DNA from: Zygnema circumcarinatum
Taxonomy: Eukaryota; Streptophyta; Zygnematophyceae; Zygnematales; Zygnemataceae
Length of the DNA stretch: 29,248 nucleotides
Direction of reading: 5' to 3'
Assembly (NCBI GenBank): GCA_037447605.1
Contig: CM074806.1
Coordinates: 4,537,404 to 4,566,651, forward strand
A model generated the notes under the pieces. The model was not told where the DNA came from. It made no database searches and was given only the letters and a program-made list of their open reading frames with translations. Shown here in pieces: positions 21,459-29,248 of the stretch; positions within the stretch are counted from its first letter, which is position 1; every line of letters begins with the position of its first letter. A program made the translations under genes and the position numbers.

Positions 21459-21467
21459 ATGAAGTGA
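21459..21467 (+). CDS. Tiny uORF (ATG AAG TGA) of the AdoMetDC-ODC leader
   Basis: Two codons plus stop. The final A of its TGA is the first A of the next uORF's ATG, in the string TGATG, a one-base overlap. This tiny/small overlapping pair is the known plant AdoMetDC arrangement. There, initiation at the tiny uORF lowers translation of the repressive small uORF and so lets ribosomes reach the enzyme under low polyamine. It is seen directly in sequence; function is inferred from family knowledge. Confidence 0.85.
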   Translation: MK

Positions 21468-21757
21468 TGGAGCCCAAGGATTCAAGTAATTGTTCCTTAA
21501 TTAGTAAAAGTATTCAGCAATACGAGACGCCCTTAGGGTTTGTGGTGGAGGACGTGCGCCCTCGCGGAGGAGTCGATTTCTTCCGAACTGCTGCTTACTC
21601 CAACGTCAGCTTCATCCCCCTCCCCTTTTTTTCCCTTCTTTTATCACCGCTTTCTTCTATGTCTTTTTTTGGCTTACTCCTTCCACGTATTTTATATCTT
21701 GTTTGGCTCACATTTTCTCCTCTTTTCTGGATGCAGTGCGTGCGAAAGCCCTCCTGA
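21467..21757 (+). CDS. Conserved small uORF of AdoMetDC (52 codons, spliced)
   Basis: Exons 21467-21604 and 21737-21757 give a 52-residue peptide beginning MEPKD. It contains the signature YETPLGFVVEDVRP, then GGVDFFRTAAYSN, and ends CVRKPS after the intron. Core and terminus match the plant small AdoMetDC uORF peptide (50-54 residues in land plants), which represses translation of the enzyme when polyamines are high. The 132-base intron (GTCAGC...GCAG) has a length divisible by three and no in-frame stop. Unspliced mRNA would thus make a 96-codon uORF with the same C-terminus. No ATG occurs between its stop and the main start at 21952. Confidence 0.92.
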   Translation: MEPKDSSNCSLISKSIQQYETPLGFVVEDVRPRGGVDFFRTAAYSNVSFIPLPFFSLLLSPLSSMSFFGLLLPRILYLVWLTFSPLFWMQCVRKPS

Positions 21758-21951
21758 TATTTGCTGCGAGTGAACCCTCTTAACTAGGTTAGGGATAGAC
21801 CATCTTTAGAAAAGCTGTCCTGCTTCCTCTCCTCTCTCTCTGCCCCCTTAGGCTTCACCAATTGTAGCTAAGAGGGTTTCTTTACAAGGTCAGGTCCGCA
21901 CCTTCCCCCTCTCTTAGCAGATTGGTGGACTTCTCCAGTAGGCGTAGAATC

Positions 21952-24822
21952 ATGGGCGGACTTTTCCCCCCAGAGGAGAAGGCAGCCAAGGGTGCCGGAG
22001 AAGATGGAGCAGGAGGCTTGCCTGTAGGTGGTCTTCCCTGTCCGGGCTTTGAGGGTTTCGAAAAGAGGCTGGAGGTAGAGTTCTGGGAAGTAGAAGTGGG
22101 AGGGGCAGTTGAAGTGGGAGAGGCGGAGGAGGGGCTTGGGCTCCGCCGAATGAAGAGGGAGGCGTTGGATGAGATGCTCACGGCTGCTGCTTGCACCATT
22201 GTGTCTCACCTTCCGAACGAATATTTTGACTCGTACGTCCTCTCTGAGAGCAGTCTGTTCGTGTACCCGAAGAGGGTGGTTATCAAGACTTGTGGAACGA
22301 CGAAGCTGCTGAATGCTATTCCAAACCTTCTGAAGGCGGCGGAGGCGGTGGGATATCTTCCCCGGAGATGCAAGTATACTCGTGGAACCTTCATGTTTCC
22401 GGCGGCTCAGCCGAGCCCTCACAATTCTTTCGAGGAGGAAGCGAAAATTTTGGAGAAGCATTTTGGAAACTTGGGAGCGGGTGGAAAGGCGTTCGTGCTG
22501 GGAGATGCTTTGAAGTTTCCCAACTGGCACGTGTACGTGGCGGATATGCAGGCTGCTTCTAAGAAGTGTCAGGAGAAGGAGAAGCCACTCTTCACGTTGG
22601 AGATGTGCATGACGGAACTGGACAGGAAGGTGGCGGGACAGTTTTATCAGGAAGCAGGTTTTCAGTCCTCTGCCGATTGCACAAAGGTGTCGGGAATTGG
22701 AGAGCTTCTCCCGAAATCTCACATTGATGATTTCCTCTTTGAGCCATGTGGGTATTCGATGAACGGCATCGAGGAGAACGCGCATTCGACCATCCACATC
22801 ACGCCCGAGGATGGGTTCAGTTACGCATCGTTTGAGACTATGGGATACGGAAATGGAGGAACGGATCTTGGCAAGTTGGTGAAGGATGTTGCTACGACTT
22901 TCAAGCCGGGGAAATTTTCCATTGCTTTGCATACAAATGGAGAGGTGGGACCGGAGGGACCTGGTTCTTGGGGAGGGAAGCTCCCTGTCTTGGAGAATTA
23001 CATATGTGAGGGAACTTCTCGACAGGAGCTTCCTCTAGGAGCTGCGGTTGTTTTCCACACATTTAAGGAAGTACATGGAGCTTCCGATGTCGAGCAGGCG
23101 GTGGCTCCACTCCCTCTCTATCAAGACGTGGGTCTCTTGCAGAAATTCGGAAAGTCGGAGGTTAATTTGAAGGAGTGTGTACCTCAGTTCGATGTTCATT
23201 CGCCTGTGCACGACTCGTACAAGAAGTTTGGAGCAGCCGCTGCAAATGCGATCGCTTCGATTGAGCCAGTGTTGGTGGGGGCTGGGGCCACTGACATTGA
23301 CAATTATATTTCGGCTGTTATTGCCGGAACGAAGGCTGAGGAGGCGTTTTATGTGATGGACCTTGGAGTCGTCATGCAGTTGTGGAAGCTCTGGACGGAA
23401 TCTATGCCGAGAGTGAAACCGTTTTATGCTGTGAAGTGTAATCCGGATCCTGCCCTTCTCTCTGTTCTCGCATCTCTAGGAACTGGCTTCGATGTGGCGA
23501 GTAAGGCAGAGTTGGATGCAGTGTTGCAAGCCGGGGTCTCTTCCGACCGCATGATTTATGCGAATCCCTGCAAGTTACCTTCTCACATCCGCGCTGCAGC
23601 AGAGAAGCAGGTGACTTTGACCACTTTTGACTCAGAGTCGGAGCTCTTTAAGCTAAAGAAGTATCATCCAGGAGCTGAAGCGGTGCTTCGAATCAGGGCG
23701 GACGACAGGGAAGCTCGATGTCCTCTTGGAGTGAAGTATGGTGCAGAAATGGAAGACTGTGAGGACCTGCTTAAGCTTGCGAAGAAGCTCGGAGTTAAGG
23801 TGGTGGGAGTGGCCTTCCATGTTGGAAGTGGAGCCTCCAATGGAGCTGCCTTTGCAGACGGGATAGAAGCAGCCCGCGAAATCTTTAACATGGGAGTGAA
23901 GTTGGGCATGGAGAAGATGTCCCTTTTGGATATCGGTGGAGGATTCACATCGAAAGGAGGTCATGGAGTGGGCTTCAACGCTGCAGCATCTGCTATCAAC
24001 GCGGCTCTTGATTTGCATTTCCCGGAGAAGATGGGAGTGAAGGTGATTGCAGAGCCTGGGCGATTTTTTGCAGAGGCCCCAGTGACTCTCGCCACGCATG
24101 TGTTCGGATCAAGATTCAGAGGGAAGGGGATGGATCGGACATACGAGTACTGGATCAATGACGGTATATACGGGTCTATGAATTGCCTCCTCTACGATCA
24201 CGCACAGCTCTCTACGCGCCCCCTCGCATCTCCAGGAAAGCTGCGGGAATCGAATGGGAAGCCATGGGTTGGGGAGAAGCTCTACCAATCGACCATTTTT
24301 GGACCCACTTGCGATGGACTGGATACTGTGCTTCGTGACGCGTGGCTCCCTCAGCTTGATTGCGGGGATGTGCTGGTAAGTAGACTTTTCCTAAAATATT
24401 TTTGTAAACTCTTGTTCGTAGTTTCTTCTTTTTTGTTTTCGTCTGGGCCGTCTTTTATTTCTCATCTGGTTGTAGAGACATTTCCGGAATCTCAAACACT
24501 TCCGGTTTGGTGAGTGTAGGTGTTCCCTCGCATGGGTGCATATACGCAGGCGGCAGGATCTTCGTTCAACGGATTCAGTACTGCAGATATTGGCACGTTC
24601 TATGTGTATTCGACGGAACCTAGTGAGAGCAGTGAGCTGCTGCTCGAGGGCCTGCAGGGAGAGAACGATAATGACAGCAGCTCTGGGGGAGATGAGTCGC
24701 TGGTGGAATTGTCCGGAGCCTTCGGAAGGGAGGGCGAAGGCAGCGGAGACTCTTCCTCAGACTTTGGGGATGCTCCAATGGACCAAGGGTTCAGCAGCGG
24801 TAGCGACGATGACTCGTTTTGA
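21952..24822 (+). CDS. Bifunctional S-adenosylmethionine decarboxylase-ornithine decarboxylase fusion
   Basis: Two coding exons, 21952-24375 and 24520-24822, about 908 residues. Residues 1-390 are a plant-type AdoMetDC proenzyme: GFEGFEKRLE with catalytic Glu34/Glu37, the self-cleavage site LSESSLF (chain splits before Ser100, which becomes pyruvoyl), KTCGTTKLL with Cys114, PCGYSMNG and IHITPEDGFSYASFE. After a linker (about 390-460) comes a complete PLP-dependent ODC: PFYAVKCNPDP with PLP Lys495, FHVGSG (His623), DIGGGF, EPGRFF, YGSMNCLLYDHA, GPTCDGLD (Cys787) and, across the intron, GAYTQAAGSSFNGF. An acidic Ser/Asp/Glu tail of about 75 residues ends the protein. Both active sites look intact. 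The domain junction lies inside one uninterrupted exon, so splicing cannot create it. ODC makes putrescine; AdoMetDC makes the aminopropyl donor for spermidine and spermine. The ATG at 21952 is chosen because upstream in-frame codons lack ATG. N-terminal ~30 residues exceed the usual plant AdoMetDC start. Confidence 0.95.
24376..24519 (+). other. Single coding intron in the ODC part
   Basis: GTAAGT donor at 24376 and GTGTAG acceptor ending at 24519, phase 0, 144 bases. Splicing joins DCGDVL to VFPRMGAYT, exactly the ODC family sequence. Reading through would stop at 24513 and lose the conserved GAYT block. Confidence 0.9.
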
Positions 24823-26359
24823 GTGAGAGGGTTTACCAGCGATAGCGATGATGAAACGTTTTTGAGGGCTCAGTAGGGGTAGAAGCGATGAAGGGTTGTG
24901 AGAGTGGGGATTTCAGAGAGCAGCAGTTAGCAGCGGTTGGAGGGGGTGGACTGTTGGCAGAGGCCATACAGTGGAGGGTGTGGGGGTAGTAGGTAGATAG
25001 AGTACTGTGGGTGGGTGAGAGGGGGTAACAATGTACCCCTCAAAGCTCTCTAGCACTTGCGTTTTTCGGTTTTTTCTATTGTCCTTTGTTTTTGGTTTGG
25101 TGGGAAAAAAATTAAAATATATATGATTTTTGTTGGGTTCATTTTCTTCGTCTCAAATGGGCTGATAATTCGTGGCAATGAAAAGATCAGAAAAAAATGT
25201 CTTTCTTATTAGTCCATTTTGAAAAGTTCTCAACTATGGATCGGAATTTATGAAGTCTGCTGAACCTGCTCACATTCAATACGGAGAGTCAGACTTTGAT
25301 TACTGAAAAAAAATCAAGTAAGCCTGTACGGAGGGAAAATAGAACACTCGTCGATACGGCAATTTTGTGCCGCGAATTTAGGAGAGTAATTTAGTAACCT
25401 AGTAATTTAGTAACCTCCTCTATCTCCGGGCAATGTCTGAACCCCTTTTTCCACCCCGCCACGCTCTCTTTTGTCGCCACGCGCGAGAGAGGAGAGGCGT
25501 TCGCAAGTGCGTGGCGCGCATGGCGACGAGGCGCGACACGATTTCTCATCGGCGGAGTGCTAAATTTGCAATTCAGCGTCCTCCAGAGGTCCTGCGCTTG
25601 GGCATGCTGAATCAGCTTAATTCGGGCCCTTTTTGGAGGAATTTTAGTAGTCCCGGTAATCACGGAACGGTACAGACAGGTTTGGGGGAGCCGCGGTTTC
25701 CAACACGAATTTTTCAATCGAAATGAGTGCCTTTTAGCATACTAAATTCGGGAATTTAGTACGTGATGGTCAAAGTCTGACTCCCCCTAACGGAAAATAA
25801 AAAAAGGACATGAATGGAAAAATATCAAAGGAAAGGCCTGAATGGAAAAAAAAAAACACCAAGGGGAGTGAAGAGTGGGAAAACGAATGGCAGAAAAAGA
25901 AAGAGATAGAGATAGGTAAGACAAATTTCATATCACAAAAAGTAAAGCAACCTTTTGTTAATATAACATTATTTGCCCTAAAACTCGGGCAACCTTTCAT
26001 TTGGGCCCTAATCCCAGTCCATAAATTACCACTTCAAAGCCTTATTCCAGGCGGCTCCTCCGTCTACCGCTCTGAGGAAAAGCGTCTAAAGCACACAAGA
26101 AAGGGAGATAACAACAAAAGCCCCCCCAAGTCTACAGCGTTCAGATGTACAAATCAGAAAAATCACTGACCCTAAACCCCTAAAACCTTCAACCCCTAAA
26201 ACCCCTAAAAGCCCTAAAAGCCCTAACAAGCCACCATCATCCTCCGCACGCCACACTTTCCTCAACAACCACCACTCTCCACTTCCACCCTCAGCACTCC
26301 GCTGAACCCTAAACCCCAAACCCTAATTTTCCCTCGCCTCCCCTCCCTTTACCGACTAA
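24823..26359. other. Convergent intergenic region between AdoMetDC-ODC and myosin genes
   Basis: About 1.5 kb with no supportable gene. It starts with the decarboxylase 3' UTR (a T-rich stretch near 25060-25140). Short repeats of TAGTAATTTAGTAACC lie near 25383-25416, and oligo-A/GA sequence at 25795-25915. A CCCTAAA-rich cluster occupies 26166-26330. Several small ORFs (for example 25433-25726) resemble nothing known and have no partner exons. Confidence 0.5.
26166..26330. repeat. Telomere-like CCCTAAA/CCCCTAAAA cluster
   Basis: About ten CCCTAA-type units (CCCTAAACCCCTAAAACC, AAAACCCCTAAAAGCCC and others), separated by short spacers. The longer unit equals the TTTTAGGG green-algal telomere type, the shorter the TTTAGGG plant type. 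It sits just 3' of the myosin stop codon. It could be an interstitial telomere remnant or expanded telo-boxes. Confidence 0.65.
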
Positions 26360-27491
26360 CTATCGCCAGCGCTTCTCCTGATTGGGCGAGTCGGCGCGTT
26401 TGGCGCCGGGCGTGGTCTGCTGCCCGAAGAAGCCGAGGACGGGGTCGGGCCAAAGGGAGGACCGCGCGGAGAGGGCGCGGGAGGGGGCGGCGCTATCGGC
26501 CTCCTCCTGGGAGAGGAGGAAGAGGAAGCTGCCGTCCTGAAGGAGCTCCGTGGGGGGGTCCACTTCGGTAATGTTTACGGGCTTCAGAGTGGTCAGCAAC
26601 TGGTCCAGATCGAACGGAATGCTGCACACAGACATACCGTGGAGAGAGAGAGACAGAGAGGGGGGGGGGGGAGAGAGAGAGAGGGTGAAAGAGAGGGAGT
26701 GGTGTGTATGTGTAAATATACAGAGGGAGGGTGGGAGAGAAGGGTGGAAGGAGGGGAAGAGTGGGAGAGAAGAAAACGAGGGGAAGGGAGGACAAGGGCG
26801 AGAGAGAGAGATGGAGAGAGAGAGAGGGGGGTAGGTACCCCTCATCCTCCCGCAGTAGCAGCGGCGAGTCCTCCAGCATTAGCGCCCACATCTGCGTCAT
26901 GACGTCACTGTCGATCCCCCTCGTGCCGTACTTGTCGTCCGTGTACCAAAGGCAGAGGTGCACGAGCTGGTTCATGCTCAGGTTCGGGCACAGCTCACGG
27001 AGGTACTCCACACTGCACTGCGGCTTGTGCTCGCACAGCTGCAAAAGGAAGAATGAAGGAGAAGGGGGGTGGGGGGGGGGGGGGGCGGGGGGGAGGGGGA
27101 GAACGAGAGACGGGAGAAGAGAGAGTGGGGATGTTCAGATTAAGTTAACTGGAAGGTCCAAAAGTGTGACACCTCCATACGCAGAAACGAATTAGAGAGT
27201 AAAGCATAGTCTTACAACACAGAGTTAGGCTCCGAAGCCATCCAGCACAGTGACTGTTAACGGGAAAAAGCTCATGCAGTCCCCTCCCCTTCTCTCCCCG
27301 CTCCCCCCACGACCTCCACCCTCCCCCCTTCCCCCTCCCTCCTTCCCCCCACTCCCTCCCCCTTCTCCCCCCTCCCTCCCCTCCTCTCTCTCCCCCCTCT
27401 CCCTCCCCCCTCTCGCTTCCCCTCCTCCCCTCCCTCCCTCCCTCCCTCCCTCCCTCCCTCCCTCCCTCCCTCCTCTCTCTCCCCTCTCCCT

Positions 27492-27526
<35 letters not shown>

Positions 27527-27717
27527 GACCAGCAGCGCGACGGAGTCCCCGAGGTGGCAGAGTTCGTCCATGAGCAGCGGCGTGTCCGGGCCGAGCGCCT
27601 CCGCGAGGCGGTCCTGCGCGTGTTGGAGCCACTCCACCACGCGGGAGAGGCCCACGCGCATCGCCTCGCCGTTGCTGTACGTGCAGGGGCACCATTGGCT
27701 CTTCACCACCAGGCTGC

Positions 27718-27758
<41 letters not shown>

Positions 27759-28039
27759 GGAGAGGGGGGGAGAGAGGGGGAGGGAGAGAGAGAGAGGGAG
27801 AGAGAGAGCGAGGAAGAAAGGGAGAGGGAGAGGGAGAGAGGGAGGGAGAGAGGGAGAGAGGGTGAGGGAGAGGGATGGAGACATCAGGTCACGTGATAGG
27901 ACGTTTGGAGGTGTGTGGATGCGTGTCCTTTACAAAACCAAATTCCGTGCTCTCTTAGTTTCTAGTTTCTGGCCGATACCAACGGCAGTCGAGGGAGCAA
28001 GAACGAGAGAGCGAGAGAGATAAAAAGGAGAGAGAAAGC

Positions 28040-28070
<31 letters not shown>

Positions 28071-29248
28071 GAAATGGAGAGCGAGAGAACACACTACCTA
28101 TTGAAGATTTTGACATTGATGAAGGCAAGCAGCTGTTTGAGGAGGGAGTAGATGAGCAGCGGCGCGACGTGGTTGTGATGGAGCGTCTCGAAGAGTTGAT
28201 TGAGAGTGAGGAGCAGCCCCGCCCAGTAGCCCCCTCCCTGCCTCCGGGCAAGGGTGGCGGCACGGGGGAGAGAGGCTTCTCTCTCGGACTTCGTGCCCTG
28301 CGTCTACAGTAAGGGAGAGGGAGAGAGGGAGAGAGGGAGAGAGAGAGGGAGAGAGGGAGAGAGAGAGGGAGAGAGGGAGAGAGAGCGAGAGAGAGAGAGA
28401 GAGGGAAAGAGAGAGAGGGAGAGAGAGGGGGGGGCACTTTCCGGATGTTTTTAGGTTATTTTGTAGTATCTTGTACACGACTTTAGGGTTTTCTTGAAGT
28501 GTTGTAAGGGTTCTGAGGGGTCGTTTAAGGGTGGTTTAGTATGTCTCCGTTTTTTTTTTTTTTTTTTTGGGGTTACTTAATTAGGGGTGTTATTGGGAGT
28601 TTTGCTGGGTTCAGGGTTTTTGCATCAAGGGTTTCAGTTTAGGGCTTTTTCGGGGGGACCCTCTCAAACACAGAACTATCCAACGTGGCCGCTAACCTTC
28701 CCCTTTCGCTTAGAGCCTAGAAGCCTCTGAAAAGGGGGAGAGAGAGAGAGAGAGAGGGAGAAGTGAGAGAGAGAGTGACAGACAGACAGACAGAGGAGAT
28801 GATGGGAGATTCTCACAGGCGTAGGTCCAGTAATGAGCAGCTGCAACTCTGCCTTGATGTTGTCCCGAATGGCTAAGTAAAGATTGTTCATAGAAATCCC
28901 CAACTGCACTTTAAACACCATAGCTGAAGTGTGCTCTTCGGGCTCCTCCTCATGTCTTTGGAAGAAAAAAACTCCGGCAGACTGCTTAGGTTTAGGACGA
29001 TAACCCCTCGCTAGCTGGTAAAGAACAACAGTATTCGATAGCCAATACGATTGAACAGCGGTGTTTCCATCCCTATATGCGGACTGGAAAGTTTCCACGA
29101 CTTGGTCAAAAGTGTTCGTTTTTTCTGCTTCGAATGTGCCCCAGTGAAGGAGGGCTTTGAAGACGATAACAGCCGCCACAGGGTGCCCGCTCGGACTGAA
29201 CCCTAAGTTCTTGTCTTCGCCGATCTCTTTCAGAAGGACTCCTGGAGG
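26360..29248 (-). CDS. Class XI myosin C-terminal globular tail with DIL domain (5' part beyond the window)
   Basis: Five exons from the window edge: 29248-28817, 28303-28098, 27713-27530, 27038-26839, 26621-26360; phases fit, 427 residues. Seen: GHPVAAVIVFKALLHWGTFEAEKT and AYWLSNT-like QSYWLSNTVVLYQL; LGISMNNLYLAIRDNIKAEL; the dilute-domain core WAGLLLTLNQLFETLHHN, LLAFINVKIFNSLVV; CTYSNGEAMRVGLSRVVEW; VALLLCEHKP; LCPNLSMNQLVHLCLWYTDDKYGT; and the end segment with DPPTELLQDGSFLFLL. This order is that of plant myosin XI tails, which bind cargo vesicles and organelles for actin-based streaming. Motor, IQ and coiled-coil parts lie outside the window. A 40-residue C-terminal extension (SAAPSRALSARSS...) follows the usual end. 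Introns carry long GA/CT tracts. Confidence 0.9.
26640..26830. repeat. GA-rich tract in myosin last intron
   Basis: Plus-strand purine-rich low complexity filling intron 26622-26838, CT-rich in the myosin sense strand. It includes an 11-G run near 26660. Plus-strand ORFs here are low-complexity shadows. Confidence 0.8.
27280..27528. repeat. CCCT/CTCT tract on the donor side of a myosin intron
   Basis: Plus-strand CT-rich, therefore GA-rich in the sense strand, running up to the GTCAGG donor at 27529. The acceptor end of the same intron (27060-27110) is C-rich in the sense strand. Confidence 0.8.
27720..27880. repeat. GAGAGG tract next to a myosin splice acceptor
   Basis: Plus-strand GA repeats including a G10 run near 27755. 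It gives a pyrimidine tract directly upstream of the acceptor at 27714 in the sense strand. Confidence 0.8.
28312..28435. repeat. GA microsatellite in myosin intron 28304-28816
   Basis: GAGAGGGAGAGA repeats ending in a G8 run, directly adjoining the acceptor TGTAG at 28304 on the minus strand. They supply the sense-strand pyrimidine tract. The rest of the intron includes a T18 run near 28551. Confidence 0.8.

Noticed and set aside
21386-21757. 123-codon plus-strand ORF over the uORF region
   Set aside because: It begins in the leader intron and reads through the stop-free uORF intron. The real coding unit is the spliced 52-codon uORF starting at 21467.
21922-21951. Longer N-terminus of the fusion protein from TTG at 21922
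   Set aside because: No ATG there; the first in-frame ATG is 21952, and the extra residues have no family support.
21868-22932. Antisense ORF of 354 residues opposite the AdoMetDC domain
   Set aside because: Shadow frame of a highly conserved coding exon; its product has no recognisable motif.

Overview
The window is nuclear DNA of a green eukaryote of the streptophyte line (a charophyte alga or early-diverging land plant). Evidence: genes with many short spliced exons, a plant-type peroxisomal E2 (PEX4), a myosin XI globular tail, a plant-type two-component hybrid kinase, AAACCCTA telo-boxes near gene starts, and the plant-specific overlapping upstream-ORF pair in front of an S-adenosylmethionine decarboxylase. 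Introns and several exons carry long GA/CT tracts. I cannot name the species. All gene models were assembled by hand from splice signals, reading phase and family resemblance; there is no transcript evidence.

Layout. 209-4259 (-): hybrid histidine kinase-like protein with a membrane hairpin, an intact H-box and a receiver, but no visible ATPase domain. 4260-6870: intergenic, repeats only. 6871-11037 (-): UPF1/SMUBP-2-like superfamily 1B helicase, 5 exons, about 897 residues. 11125-11628: four copies of a ~90-bp repeat, two of them forming a long inverted repeat. 12119-13419 (+): complete PEX4, 154 residues. 14817-15930 (+): unrecognised basic protein with a KEN motif. 16305-19948 (-): unrecognised, probably plastid-targeted protein, 8 exons, one intron of which is mostly an ~820-bp AGGGAG tract. 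19949-20744: shared divergent promoter region. About 20745-24822 (+): the main discovery. 24823-26359: intergenic. 26360-29248 (-): C-terminal globular tail (DIL) of a class XI myosin, cut by the window end.

The standout locus encodes one continuous protein of about 908 residues: a plant-type S-adenosylmethionine decarboxylase proenzyme followed directly by a complete ornithine decarboxylase. These are the two rate-limiting decarboxylases of polyamine synthesis. The bifunctional arrangement is known from Plasmodium in the same order; I know of no description in the plant lineage. The 5' leader carries the plant AdoMetDC control device: a tiny uORF whose TGA overlaps by one base the ATG of a conserved 52-codon uORF ending in CVRKPS. 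A translational switch known to govern AdoMetDC in plants would therefore also govern ODC here. The ODC part ends in an acidic Ser/Asp/Glu tail that could be a turnover signal.

The other genes look like ordinary housekeeping genes without functional linkage to each other.
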